Part shown: piece after piece, positions 49,662 through 62,805 of the stretch
How the letters are laid out: each line of letters starts with the position of its first letter
How positions within the stretch are numbered: position 1 is the stretch's first letter
Assembly (NCBI RefSeq): GCF_001522545.3
Contig: NC_031770.1
Location: forward strand, 90,848,339 to 90,912,338
Direction: 5' to 3'
Length of the DNA: 64,000 nucleotides
Source of the DNA: Parus major
Lineage: Eukaryota > Chordata > Aves > Passeriformes > Paridae
The notes under the pieces: generated by a model
Told to the model about the DNA's origin: nothing
The model's input: only the letters and a program-made list of their open reading frames with translations
The model's database searches: none
Position numbers and translations under genes: made by a program

Positions 49662-52600
49662 TGTGATGTACAATGTTTGGTAAGATGAAACTAAAGCAAC
49701 AGTAGAAGACAACTGACCCCTTTTAAAGAGGGAAGCAAACATATATTCCCATAAAGTGATGTTGGTAATTTTTTTGGCTGTTGAGCAAGTAATCTGTGAC
49801 ATCAAGGGTGTAACTATCCCAGCATTTGTTAACAGCAGCATTGTTAACATCAACATAGATCTATGCTTTTAAATCAAAGATAAGCAGCATGTCCAAAGGG
49901 AATCTCCTGTCTTAGAGTTTTTAGTGTTTGGAAGTATTTGGGGGATATTACCCACTGACCCCAGAATCAATTAGTAGAAATACAATGAAATTTTTTCTTT
50001 TTAAGTACACTATGGAGAAATGGCAGCTGTTTTCCTCAAGTCTCTCATTCTTCTAATCCATCCTTAAGAGGAAATCAATATAGTTTCTCTCAGAGGGTTT
50101 CAAGCCTGTCTTCCATGTCAGGTGGGAAGGAAAAAGAAGAAACAACTTGTTTCAAGAACCAGAGATGTTGAGAAACTTCAATAGTCTGCAGACCTATCAT
50201 CTTTCTTAAAAGACTTGCTGTTTGCAAAGAAAAAATAAATCATCCCCTCTCAGAATACTTACCTCATTATTATGACTCACCTTCAAAAAATCTTTGCCTT
50301 CCCACCTGATCCTCTGTCACCAAGCTGGATAAATCAACAACTGAAACAATGCCCTCCTGCTTCCTTTCATTTTTAAACCACTCTGAACTATATGAATTTT
50401 GTTATAGCCAAGACATCACTCAGCAACCTCTCTATTCCTGTACAGCAAGGAAAGTTCAAAGATCTTCAAGCTGTTAATAATAAAGCCCTAAAAATAGAAA
50501 ACCCAGATGTTTGTTGTTTTTTTTTTTATTAAATAAAAACTTAGTGACAGAATTTATAGTAATTGAGTAATCCTTTGTAACTCTGAAATAATTTTCTAAC
50601 TCAACATTTCTGACCTAGTAATGAATAATAATGCCATTTTCCCCTTAACTCTTCAGATCAAAATGCTAAGATTTACTCTTTCATTTCTTTAGAAAAATGT
50701 AGTCTCAGAGACTTGTAACATTAAAATCATAAACTTAGTGATGCTTAAGGAAAAATGTTGACAGGCAGTATAAATAAAGGTAATTCTACTTATATATAAG
50801 CTGTGGTTTTCCTCGTCTGCATAAAAGCTCTTGTTGCCTTTCTAATGTCCTTCTAAAAGAAGAAGGTGGAAAGAAAGATAAGAAAGTAGAGGTGTAGAAG
50901 GAGAAATGAACTGGAAGTATACAATAGCTAAGAAGAGCTATTTTTCAATGTTATGTCTTCTGTGAATTTTTATATGAAATCTGGGAGCCTTGAAAAGGAA
51001 AAGCTTTTATTGTTAAAGAGTTAATATACTATTCAAGAGATATGCCTGTCTTGATTTCCATCGGAAAAAAAAAATCTCATTACGGCTTCTGAATGCATAT
51101 TTTGCTTCTTTTTGGATGACCAGCTTTTATCTAAATACGGTGCTGTGAATTTCAGTTGAATGGTCATTATTGTAAAGAAGTTAGGCAGTTCAAGGTCCAG
51201 ATCTGAGAAAGAACAAGAATAAAACTAGGAAGCAAAGTATGGTACTTCATATTCTGGTTTATCAGACAGCTTAGGCGGGGAGGATATAGGAGGTCTGGAC
51301 CTTAGTGGGCAAGGTTAGTAAGTGAATGTTCAGGTTTTCAACTGTGAACCATACTGAATCTAAATGAAGGGTTCTGTCCTGCTTTCAGCATTAAAATGAG
51401 GTAGTAAAATTGTTGGACATGGGTGATAAAACAAAGCAACAGTGCTGAAAGGATTTTTTGCCTCTGAGACTTATGTTATTTTTACCTCTTAACTATGTTT
51501 GATGTTTAAAAATACATTCAGATGTGTAATTGCTTTGTGTTTTCTTCAAGATGGGTTTTTAATTTAAAATTATTCATACATAAGGCTAAACAACTTGGAA
51601 GGGAATAATTTTGCTTCCAAATGTTTTTGTCCAAATGTATCTTAAATGTTGATCTTATTCAGAAAAATGTTCCCTGTTTCTGCAGAATGCTGCTTATGTG
51701 CCTTCCCAGGGTTTTGTGTACCTACCAGGAAGCAATGATGTTACAGGGCTCTTTCTGAGAACGTGTGACCTGGTGTGCTTTTGAAAAGGGATTGAAAAAT
51801 CTGTAGCAGATGGGATAGTGCTTCAAAATTTTGATTCTAAAGGAGAATCTATGGAAGGCAATTAAAGCTCTTCATGATACCTTGCTTTATTAAAGACCTG
51901 CCTCTCTGAATTTTCATTACCATCAGGTAAACAGGCAGTAGTGACAGAATTAAAACAGAGACATTAATTCTCTGTGCTTCCAAAGCAACCTTGAATTTCA
52001 CATCAGGATGTGCTTTTCATGAATTCTTGTGTTTTGTATGGCTTTTGTAGTGTAGTAGGATGCTACTATCTTGCACTGCTGTTTTGTTACTGAAATTTTC
52101 TTTGAGAAACCTCTGACTGTGTGTCAGTGAGATCATGACTTAGAAGGAATATAACAAACTTTTAATTAATTGACAAGATACAAAGAAAATTATGCAGAGA
52201 ATCCATATTATCCATTGAATTAGCATAAGTTTTCCAAGCAGCTGAAGGAAAAACTATGCATGTTTCTCTCCCATGTTGTAGCTGATAATGAAAAATTATT
52301 TTTATACATGTTTTTGAACATAAAACTATACAAAAACAACTACAGAAAAACAACAGCACAGAAAGATGAAACAATAATTATCTGAAAGAAAAGAAAAAGC
52401 CCAAAAGGCAAAAATCTCAATCTTCTTTTTGAAGTAAAGAAGTATAACGGGAAGACACTAGTGCATTTCCATTTGCAGGAACATGTCAAGAAAACAGGAT
52501 TGGAGGAGGTGAACATGATGATGAAGCAGAACAGGTGTTGTGGACAGTAAAATTAATCACCATGACTCAAAAAAGCATAATAGACAAAAGCTTTCCATAA

Positions 52601-52825
52601 ATTTTTATTTTATATTGCCATGAGAAACACTTACTGACATGAAATCTCTCTCACTTCTCTGCAGCAGTAGAAAACACATTCCCAAAGAACATGCTAATTT
52701 CCACATTGTTTTTCATCTTTCAGGACAAGATGCATAATTCCCTCCGTTTTATGTCCTTAACATAACAGAATGTATGTACTTAAAAAAGAGTTCAAGCTAA
52801 TGAAAACAAATAAAAAAACCCCTTC

Positions 52826-52854
52826 TTTATTTAGGTGCCCCTTACCTAAATAAA
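52826..52854. repeat. Perfect 11-bp inverted repeat, 7-nt loop
   Basis: TTTATTTAGGT (52826-52836) pairs exactly with ACCTAAATAAA (52844-52854). The loop GCCCCTT is GC-rich in an AT-rich setting. Confidence 0.9.
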
Positions 52855-55205
52855 AGATTTAAATTCAGTGTGTACATTTATTATCTTATACTGTATCTCA
52901 TAAAAAATTTAAATCCCTCTTGACTGAAAATTCTGACATTTTAAATCTTGCTTTAATTCTGAATGAAAACAAACCCAAAATTAGTTGACATGTCGAGAAA
53001 AATATTTAATATTAAAGATTTAGGATACTCTTAAAATTGACTTCATTTTTCATCAGACAGGCACCTGCAGTAAGATGGAACAAATACAGCATACTAACTT
53101 GATCCTTCCTATAGTGATTTTGAAAAATAATTTAGTTATCTGCTATTATTTGATCTTTCAGTTACAACAGACCTCTTGATGCAGTGTGGATGACATTTGC
53201 TGTGTTTGATGGCATTACAGTGTCTTGTGTAATTATTTGTGAGGTGACTCCCAGTCTGTCTGTTTTCTTGTGCAAAGTTCTTTGCAAGGCATCACATTTG
53301 CACTTGTGATAATGTCCAGGTGCTTTGGTTGACTTGTAATCTGTCCTGAACAAGTTTATCATTGTAGACAAGAGAAGTATCTAATTCCACTGGAAAGCAG
53401 AACCTACTAATTCTGTCAGCTATTCAAAAGTAATTTCTTACCCATATAGACTTGTTCTTTAGAAAGTAGGTCAGAACTCTCTAGATTTGGGTCCTCAAAA
53501 TGTATTTTCTAAGTAAATGTTTTCAAACAGTGGGAACATCTACTATTTATTGTTAGTCTTATAAAAATTCAGTGCTTCCCCATGCATTTGCATAATTGAT
53601 TTTTGGTCATATACTTTGAAAATGCTTAAGTTGTCTAGAATATGGATATTATACATATAATATACCTGAAATAGGTATTGATAGTCATTGTTACCACTCC
53701 ATGGCCCACAGTAAATTCACCTAAACAAATTTATACTAAATATTTTTATAATTTGCATAAAATAATGTTTTGATAACCTTTCATAAAATCTAATACACAA
53801 AGTTGAGTTATGAGAAAACTAGTTCATGTTCTTTTTTTCTTATTTCTCTGGGTATGACTGGCTCCTTTTCAGTACTGAAAGGGAGGGTTCACTAAACGAA
53901 GTGCAGTCTTAGTTTCTGAATTTTAGGCTCCTTTAAAGTCACTACCAGGTACTACTTGAATAAATTTAATCTCATTTTCATATTTAAAAAAAATCCCTCA
54001 GTAGCATTGTTTCTGTTTCTCTCCTTTGACATAAAAAAGTGCAGGGTGATAAGCTTATATGTGAGGATTGATACAGGGGTTGTCTAAAGTTAAATCAGCT
54101 AAATTGCCCAAAGTTTCAAAACTTTGTCTTGACCTGCCCTAGTATGGAAGGCTTTCCTCAGAGCCTAATAAAACTCCCTGATGGTGTTGAGACCTTTATG
54201 GGTGAGTTTTTCAGGTGATCATACAAGATGTGTGTCTGTGATTGGAATCAGCCTGGGATTGATCAGCCCTAGGATGGCTTTTTTACACACACACAGGAGG
54301 AGTGAATTCAAAAATAGATTTTTTGTTTTCTTGTTTTAGGGAACAACAATTACTTTGAATACAAGGCAGTATTCCAAAATTGTACATACTCAAACTTTTA
54401 ATTCCTGCTACAGCATGAAAATCTGAATATGTTTTGTGTAGCACGTTTTTTTTTTATTGTCCCTTTCTGCAACTGTGAAAAACAGATCTGTTTTAAAAGT
54501 TACAGAGTGTATTTCATCTTTTTATGATCTGGGATACAATACAAAGAGGAATGCTTCTGTGCTTGGATGACATTCATTATTCTTGGATGAGCAATAGGCA
54601 CAAAAGGTTTGCTGCCAGAATTTGAAGAGAACATGAGATCATTGATCAGTTCCTAATTCTTGGACTGCTGAATGAGCATGATGAAAAGATGTAGTCTATC
54701 ATTTTTTTTCAGTAAGCAAACTAAAGAATTAACCATCTTAAAGCCTTCCATTAGCTGATAATCATAGTTATGAACAGAATATGGTACCCTATTAGTAACT
54801 TAACTGTGAATCCACTGACAGCACATAACCTATGTGATATCTTAAATGGTGTTATCTTGCTGTAAACAAAAACAAGTGATTTTAAATGTAGTTTAATGTG
54901 TAATTAGCATTTTAGCACTGGGAAAAATCAACAGAATTCATTTACCTATTTAATTATTTGGTCAAAGGTATCACTTTGACTGAAATTGGAATATCTTTAA
55001 ACATTGGAAAGAAAACCTACACTTATCTATTTTCGTAATGTAAAAATCTGTATTTTCTGTAAAATGTAATTATGGTCTCTTGTGTTCACAGACAGCATCT
55101 TTTAAAGAACAAAGAAACAATCAAACATAAGTTCCTGGTCTTTTTCCAGAGGAAAATTTAAATTCTAATGCAATTGGGTTAATACTTTACAAGAGTACTG
55201 AAATT

Positions 55206-55227
55206 ATTACAGTGTAATCACTGTAAT
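55206..55227. repeat. Perfect 9-bp inverted repeat, 4-nt loop
   Basis: ATTACAGTG and CACTGTAAT are separated by TAAT. Short, possibly chance. Confidence 0.8.
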
Positions 55228-56600
55228 TTTCACATTGGTTTTGTAAGGCATTTTTGTAGCTCTAAATCCAAAGAAGGGGAAGAATTTTGAGACTATCCAT
55301 ATTCATCAAGGATCAGATCTTAATCTGTATTTTTGAACATCGTTTTTTTATTGTTTGCTTGAGAGGTGCTAGACTAGGCTCTGAATGCTTTGAATTACTT
55401 TCAGCTATGTTTTCAGATTTGAACTGCAATTCTTGTAAGGTTTATGATTGCTGTTTCTAGTGAAAATTAGTAAAGAAGAGTGCTACTATTCCAAGTGCTA
55501 TACAAATAATTGTATCAAAAGAAGTGCAGAAGGATTAAGTTGTCACTTCAATGCTGTAGCTTTATGTCTGTTAAAATCATATGCATAGCAACAATAGGTT
55601 TTTCATTTTACAGATGAAAGGACATTCTTCTTTGACCGTGCCTTGTTTTCTGCACAGCAAACCTGTGATACTAAAATTCCTTGCATTTTTGTTCCTCTGG
55701 GTTACCTGCAGCTCTGTTTTGTAGGCAGCAGATAATTCACATCAACCATTATCTGTGTAATAGCATTCAATACTATCAACTCTCACTCACATTTTGTGTA
55801 CATACAAATACTGAGCTTTTGGTTTGCACCTCAATTCATACCAGTCTGTAATGACTGGGAGAGCTGCTACTCTGCCATATGTCCATGCTGCCTGGAGGAA
55901 ATGGGTGTCTCCTTTAGGTGGCTGTTTTTCCCTTTGGACCATCTCCTAAAACTGGTCTCCCACTCAGTGTAGCTAGAAGGCAGAGAATGCTTGCCCATCC
56001 TTTCTCATTGCTCCTTTCTTGTGAAAACTTGACAGGTTTCTCTTGTAAATAACTACTGACTTGCTTCCTCTTTCATACCATCAATACCAGAAGTTTCCAT
56101 TTTCTCTCCTACCTGCCAGCTTGGGAATAGTCTGATGGGAATCACTGATGTAAGGCTTTTTTATCTGCCTCCTGACACAGTCCTGAGGAAAAAAGGGATA
56201 AAGGGAGAGAATATCTCCCTGTGGCAGTCTTCCAGACAACTGAGACAAGGTGGTGAAGCTGACCTTAGAGCTGATGACAGACTTACCAAGGCTAAGAAAA
56301 ATTTTGAGATCTACAGAGCACACTGATGTCTGATCAGTAAATGGATTTTTGATAATTTCTGCAAGAAAAGCAAAGGAATTATATTAATGATATTTACGTT
56401 AGTGAGCAACAGAAATTTTCTGCATGTTGATAATTTACAGTTTGATGAGACCTAAATGGAATAAAGCAATATTTTCTTTTAAAATTCATGGAATATGAAA
56501 AATATACTTGTTTGTTTGGGGCTTTTGAGGGTTTCCTTTTTGTGGGAGGCAGGTGTGTATGGAAGGTTTCTGTGGGGTTTTGGGGATTGTTTTCTCCTTA

Positions 56601-56630
56601 GGGGCGATAGGGGAGGGGGCACTTCTGGGG
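56601..56630 (+). other. Canonical G-quadruplex motif
   Basis: Four tracts of at least four G have loops of 5, 1 and 7 nt (CGATA, A and CACTTCT), which meets the usual G3+N1-7 rule. Two more GGGG tracts separated by TTTT lie just upstream (56573-56585). No promoter is established nearby. Confidence 0.8.
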
Positions 56631-58673
56631 TTTTCTTTTGCTTTATTTTCCCAAAGAGAAAGGGATCTGCTCTGCGACTTTTCATTTGTATGTCTGTTTG
56701 CTTTGAAATTTGTGGAGATGATGATCTCCCCAACTTCATTTACAGTCTCCAGGACATACTAATTTGTCATAATTGGTGTCATGTTATACTAGTATCACAT
56801 ACTGTTTGCAGGTTTTGTAGGTAGTTCATAGTATGATGACTTTCATAAGGCTTTTGTTTGCCAAAACACATTGTTACATAGTATCTTCAACTAAGAAGTA
56901 ATGGTATCATTCTTAATGTTTTTAGGGAAGAGCCTTAAAGATGGTATTTGGAAGCTTACATGAAAAGTGTAATTTTAAATCCTGCAATTATTTCAAGACA
57001 GTTATGATTTTGAGAAGCTTGAAGTCATTAGTCTTGAATGCCAAAGGCTGTTGTGGTGGTGCATTATCCTACCCCTTTTCCCACACCACAGTGTGATCTG
57101 AGAAATGTTTGTTGGGTCTGTGTAACAGCTGGAAAAATTTAAATCCAAGAATTATTGATCTGGTGACTGAAAATATGAATTGGTATATGTATTCTAGCCC
57201 TAGTGGAGGCATTTGATTTAGCTTCTGCCGGGATAAGATTTTCCCTGATGTGCTCTAGTAACAGAATCAGGCCTTTAACTGATAAGAAAGGATTTTTAGT
57301 GGTGAGGAGCAGAGAATTCTTTATAGCTTAAATGTTCATCATGGTGATGCTTTCCTTTTCCATCAGTTGTGTTTTGGACTGAGGGTGGTGATTTTGGCCT
57401 CTTGTCTGCTGATAATATTTGTATTTATGTACATTAACCTTCTTTAACAGTAATAACCCCATCTGTTCTATTTGTGAATGTTCTAAGTGGCATTTTGTGT
57501 TTTTAACTCAGGCCTCAAAAGAGTTGCATACAATTTAAAAACAATATTCAGGCTTTTAGGAGCTCTTTTCTTTCATCTACATTTTAATACCCCAGTGGAA
57601 AAAAACCTTTAAAGATATGCATTATTCACCTATTCATTACCGAAGTGTCATGTTAATAAATAATACCTATCAAAATAAAGAGCTTTTTGCTAGTTTCTTT
57701 AGCCATTCTCAGAAAATACTGAATGTAATTTTTCTTATGAATATGTACTGAAAACCCATAATGGCTATAGGATTTTTCATCCTACCATGAAGATATTGCT
57801 GATACTGTATTTCATCTGTACAGTACATTAAGCACAATCATTTATGAAGGCATTTTTAGCAAAGTTACAGTGCAGAAAAATATTTCTGCTTGTCAAAAAT
57901 TGGATGATTTTGGAAAGTTAAGTAAAGGGATTTTATAAATCTTCACTGTTGAAACTAGTACAATTATTGGTCTTCTATTGTAAGATACTTTATAACTGAG
58001 GTGAAACTTTGACCCTGCACTTGGAGACAATGTTAGTGGTCTAATCATTACTACTTCTTTATTGGTGAGGAAAGTTCCCTAGAAAACTAATTTCCTACTC
58101 TATTTCTTCTCAAAGTAGAAAATTACATTGCTGCACTACCTCATACACTGAAGGGCCGCAATTACAGATAGTAACTGAAACACATTTTCATGGAAACTAA
58201 TCTGAGTTCTGCAAACTGGGACAAATTATTTAAACTCACAGACTGAAGAGAGAAAAAAAGTACATCACATGATTAGAAAGACTTGCAAAACAGTGTTCCT
58301 ATTCACTGGCAGGTGAACAGAGACTTACTGCATGTGAGCCATTAAATTGTAATGGAATCTTCTTATATCTCACAGTAGACAACCAATTGTCTGCTGTGGA
58401 GCATGAACTTGCTTCTGCTTTCCATTCTTTTCCCCACTCCCAAGTCAAAATGGGTAAACCAGCCAGATGTATTTTTCTGCTTAGAAGACCACTCTGTATT
58501 TGTCACTGATTGAGTACTCATAGATCATACTCAGTAGAGGGACTGTAGCTTTTATTACTTACTGGAGGTGAGATATTTCTTCCTTGACACACTTCGATGT
58601 GATTCTTAGTAAACATGAGCTTGGATGAGCTGCTTAACATCCATCTATGTGTCAGTTCCATCAGCATTTAAAA

Positions 58674-58696
58674 AGATAAGCAACATTTGCTTATCT
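58674..58696. repeat. Inverted repeat of AGATAAGC
   Basis: AGATAAGC and GCTTATCT flank a 7-nt loop, giving two opposed GATA-factor-like sites. Either a binding-site pair or chance. Confidence 0.6.
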
Positions 58697-59175
58697 CTGT
58701 GAATTTTTTGAATTCAGGGGAAAACTCACCATATAAAAAACTTCTGAAAGTGAAGTAGGAGTCTGCTAAGGGGAAGAGCCAGGACTTATTTTGTACTTGG
58801 AAAGGTGGAGATCTTCTATACTGATCTCACTATGCCTATAGAAACACATAGGACTAATGTGTGGTATCTGATACAGATCTCACAGAACTGTAAATGAATT
58901 CTCACTTACTCATCTGCTGCTTTGCAATGTGAAAATCCAATGTATTAAAGCATCAGGAATCTACAGCATGCTGTTCATCTGAGATTTGGATGCTGATTCA
59001 TAAGCTTCTCAGCTCATTTGGAAAATCTGTCATATGTGCTTCCATTTGCCCATTTGGATGCAATCTATCAGTATTTATAATTAGAGGCTCAGCTGTTTGA
59101 CTGAGGCCAAGAAAGAAAAAATAGAAATATATACCTACAGAAAAATAATGTACTGCAAAGTTTGAGACCTGTTCT

Positions 59176-59182
59176 TATACTC
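59176..59182. repeat. Flanking match TATACTC (left of LTR)
   Basis: Identical to 59550-59556 on the other side of the LTR. Endogenous retroviruses usually duplicate 4-6 bp, so one base of this 7-bp match is probably chance. Confidence 0.7.
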
Positions 59183-59256
59183 TGTCGTTCCGATTGGGAA
59201 CGGCCGGAAAAGAACGACATAGACTCTCAGGGAGTCAGAACAAGAGGATCCTTTAG

Positions 59257-59262
59257 TTTATT
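59257..59262 (-). promoter_or_regulatory. LTR polyadenylation signal AATAAA
   Basis: Lies 15 bp downstream of the LTR TATA box on the minus strand, the compact layout of a retroviral LTR. Confidence 0.7.
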
Positions 59263-59276
59263 GCTAGCAGGCCTGC

Positions 59277-59282
59277 TTTATA
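59277..59282 (-). promoter_or_regulatory. LTR TATA box
   Basis: TATAAA on the minus strand, downstream of CCAAT-like boxes in the U3-like part. The LTR could still act as a minus-strand promoter, which is inference. Confidence 0.65.
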
Positions 59283-59549
59283 GACAGATACGTGGAAAGT
59301 ACAGAAAGGAAACTCTTATTGGTTAGTAAACTGCTACATTACCATCATTGGTCAGTGGGGTACACCACCCCCCTGACTTTCTCCTGCAAGGAAAACAAGG
59401 AACACAAAACAACACCTGCAAGGCTGTTTTGTGTTCCTGAGGATTGTTTTAATTCTTTCCTATGTCTTTCCCAGACTGTTTTCTCAGGACCAGCCTGAGA
59501 AGCTGTACGGCCTGTAATACGTACAGGCACTGTCAGAATTTAGCATCCA

Positions 59550-59556
59550 TATACTC
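59550..59556. repeat. Flanking match TATACTC (right of LTR)
   Basis: Pairs with 59176-59182 and defines the right edge of the LTR. Confidence 0.7.
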
Positions 59557-62500
59557 TAACAGAAAAATTAAGGAAATAAAAACATAAAAGCTACAGGAGA
59601 TGCTAAAATGTTTTGGAAGGAATAAGATTACAATACTTTCACAATCAAATCTTCAGTGAACCAATTATATGCCACTTCTCATACAGGACATAAATAAATG
59701 AAGATGCCATCAAGAAAGATGTTCCTTTTCTTGTTTACAGAAATGTCTTTCATAAGATTAGCATATTATCTCTTTGTGATTGTAGGTTTCTTTTATATTG
59801 CTAAAAATATACACAAATGAAATTAAGTACCTTTGCACAGGAAAATGGAAGATTTGCTTCTGACCATCCTGCATCCAGTACTCCTGACTTACCTCAGAAG
59901 AGAGGTGAATGTCAAAGAAAAGTTGAAGCCAAGATCTTGAATGTGCTTAAAAATATAATTCCTAATGGAAAGAAACAGAGTCAGCATGGCAGAAAATCCT
60001 GGAGAGGAGGGATTTGACTTAAGCTGACTTATGTCTAAGCATTAAGACAGTTAAATTAGAACTTTTAAATTACCTAAGTGCTGATGCATCCCTGCAGCAA
60101 TGGCTCTGAGTCATGTGGGCTGTGAGCTGAAGGTGGGAGGATGGCACTTGTGTGATGCAGTGTGTGGCTCAGCTTGGGGGTAATGAATCCTTTTAAGCCC
60201 TCCAGCTTGCTGAAAGCAGACTCCACAAATGAAATTAAAAAGTCTCACTGCTCTGAGCTGTGATTTTCTCTTGTTCTGTACTGAATAAAGCTAACTCATG
60301 CTAGCCAGACCTAGGACAACCTTTTATGTGCTTTAAATCTGCATGCAGTAGAGAAAAACCTGGTTAGGTGGGAACCAATGGTAGTACTGATGTGCAGAGG
60401 AAAGAAATAGAAAAGGAAGGGTTTGAGGAAAGAAATCCATGGAAAAATTCTTGAGGACTATTCAGTGAGTTAGTTATTACCTCTTCAGCTTTAACTTCAT
60501 TTTATAAAGGAGAAGCTGCAATGCTAATACATATATATATATAGAATGCATATGTTAACAGTCATGCTTCTGGTGCAACTATTTGCTAGATGCAGTGATC
60601 AGAAAAATTTATGGGTTCCCAATTCTGGTGTAACTGCAACTCTTAGAAACTTTTTGATGTTCACAGGAATACCAGTAGGACAATGACAATTTCTGATTTC
60701 ATCAACAGAAACTTTTTGTGTTATTTTACTATTCCATTACCCACAGGATAAAATAATTAAAAAAAAAAAAAAAAAAGTTTTTTCTTCCTCAGTATCAGAG
60801 CAGTTGTGTAAATATCCAAACCTGACCTTAATTTGAGTGAAATCAGGTGGGGTTTTTTTGCTTTCTTTATGGTTTGTAATGTTGCAGCCAAGTTTGATTA
60901 GATGAAGAATACATAGTTCTTTAAAAACACTCACCATGCAATGAGTATTGCCAGAAAAATACATGGTTTTGTTTTAAGGTAGAAGCAATGTTGTATGCAT
61001 CCTAATGGACTAATAAGATAAGCTTTTGACTTATCATAATCAGCCATTCTAAGGGAAACTTATAAATGCATGTCATGTATCTGCATTTTCTTGAGACACA
61101 ATTTCCTTCTTATACAATAGCCAGTTGTATACATTTCATGTGTTCTATGTATTCATTTTTCAGGAAAGAACCTTTCTTTGACTTATTCTGTGTCCTGGCT
61201 TAAAGTGGTCTAAGAAAATCATATCTGGGACTCCACAGCGAGTTTGAATAACGAGGGCTTTGAAGGTTTTTAAGAATTTATGGCGTAAGTCTCATATAAG
61301 CCTAAAATATATGATAACAGCCACATGTCTTCCTTCTGCAGATGACCTCCAGTGTGTTAGGTAATCAAAAATTTAAAAAAAAAACCCAAAAAAACGGGGC
61401 TGGAGCTTCTGAGATGCTCATCTGTTTATAACAGTCTTGAAATGAGATAAGCACCACAATCAAAGATGTGAAAAAGGCAGTGAAAAGACAGCTGTGTTAG
61501 CTGTGTTTATCTCATTTACACACAAGGAAGAGAAAGTGCACCTCATTGAATGAAAATTTTAAGCTCTTATCCATTGCATTTTGTCCTGCTGTGTAGAAAT
61601 TTTACAACTGTTTAAGCTATTAAATGTGAAGTGTCTGTAAAATGCTGTACCTTCTCTCTCAGTCATATTGTGCTATGAAGATTTTGGCTATAGCTCGACA
61701 TCAAAATATGTGACATTTTCATATTTATCTTGTTTTCTCTGCCAGTATATTTTTCCAAGCAGATAATGCTGTAGCAATAGAACATTCCTCTGATCTGTGA
61801 TAATACATGTGACTCTATGAGTATTTGTGTAGGATATGATTTAGTTTATTGCTTTATGATGAACTCAGCGTGTTCAGTGCTTTACACAGCACAAAGGGAC
61901 TCTGTCTTTGCCTCAAGGAGGCCGTAGCCTGAAGGCTGGTTCTAGGCAGTCTTGCGTGGAATGTTCATCCCTACTGTCAGATATCTGATGCTGATTTGAC
62001 CTCTGCTCTACAAAAACTTTTTTATTTTTTATTTAAGAAACCATCTTTCCCACTAGCAAAAATGTGCATGCTAACCTCTTCCAGAAATGCTACAACAGTG
62101 TTGTTCAGACTTTTAGGAAGTCTTCATGTTCAAATTTTACCTCTTAGTCATGTTGAATTCCCTGAATATTGGGGCAGAAATAAAGGCAATATTCCTCTCA
62201 GATTGCCAGTACCCAGTGAGTTTCCAGTCTCTTGGGTGTTTTCCAGCAAATCTGGAAGGAAAACACATGTTGTCAGATCCACCTTTTGTATATAATAGTG
62301 CAGACTATTAAAATGACTACTCTAACTAGGGGTTGATATGAAAAAAACCACTCCTCTTTGACTCCATACCTTAAATATTTGCATAGCCTTTAAAGCCACA
62401 GTTCAGTTATTTTTGTGTTTTATTAGCCAGAAAACTGTCAGGGTATTTATAGGCCCTTCCATCTCTAATACCTTTTACCATTTAACATGTCCACTATGAT

Positions 62501-62805
62501 GGATGTTCTTTTCCATGTACAGTACCCTGATCTGAAGCAATTTGCACTCTGGGGGCACCATTCAGAGTCAGCTCAATCCCAGGAGTTTTCTGAAATTCAC
62601 ATTCATTATGCTGGTTCCGTATTTAACACTTCCCAGTTGAGTACTGAATATTGAAGTCCTAAGGTTCTTTAGGAGGTTTTATAAAAAGTGTTTTGCTGGC
62701 TGCCTAGCCTAGCCTAGTTCTTATCTATGAAGAAAGTATTTTGATGAAGAGTAAGTGCCATGTTCTCATCAAAGGTGACATGGCAGGGTTGAAGTATCAC
62801 TGAAT
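59557..62805. other. AT-rich non-coding stretch
   Basis: No gene or recognised element. It holds a short (TA)n run near 60530-60542 and a poly-A run at 60759-60776. The open frame at 59817-60017 (66 codons) is hydrophilic but matches nothing I know. Confidence 0.65.
60759..60776 (+). repeat. poly-A tract (18 A)
   Basis: A homopolymer in AT-rich DNA, without a retroelement body recognised upstream. Confidence 0.9.

Larger units (their letters stand above)
46846..59175. other. AT-rich non-coding stretch
   Basis: No gene or recognised mobile element. Simple repeats, a palindrome at 52.83 kb and a G-quadruplex motif at 56.6 kb are listed separately. Open frames of up to 130 codons have no recognisable domain. 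Confidence 0.7.
59183..59549 (-). mobile_element. Solo LTR of an endogenous retrovirus
   Basis: The 367-bp segment has TG...CA ends and is flanked by TATACTC on both sides. On the minus strand the order is a U3-like part with two CCAAT blocks (ACCAATGATG, ACCAATAAGAG), a TATA box TATAAA (plus 59277-59282), a polyadenylation signal AATAAA (plus 59257-59262), and a U5 ending in CGGAACGACA. It is CpG-richer than its flanks and the signals are intact, so it looks younger than the other repeats. No internal retroviral genes remain. The family is not named with certainty; it differs from the ERVL LTR at 36.8 kb. Confidence 0.85.

Noticed and set aside
59817..60017. 66-codon hydrophilic frame
   Set aside because: Not recognised and without supporting splice or promoter signals; length is within chance.
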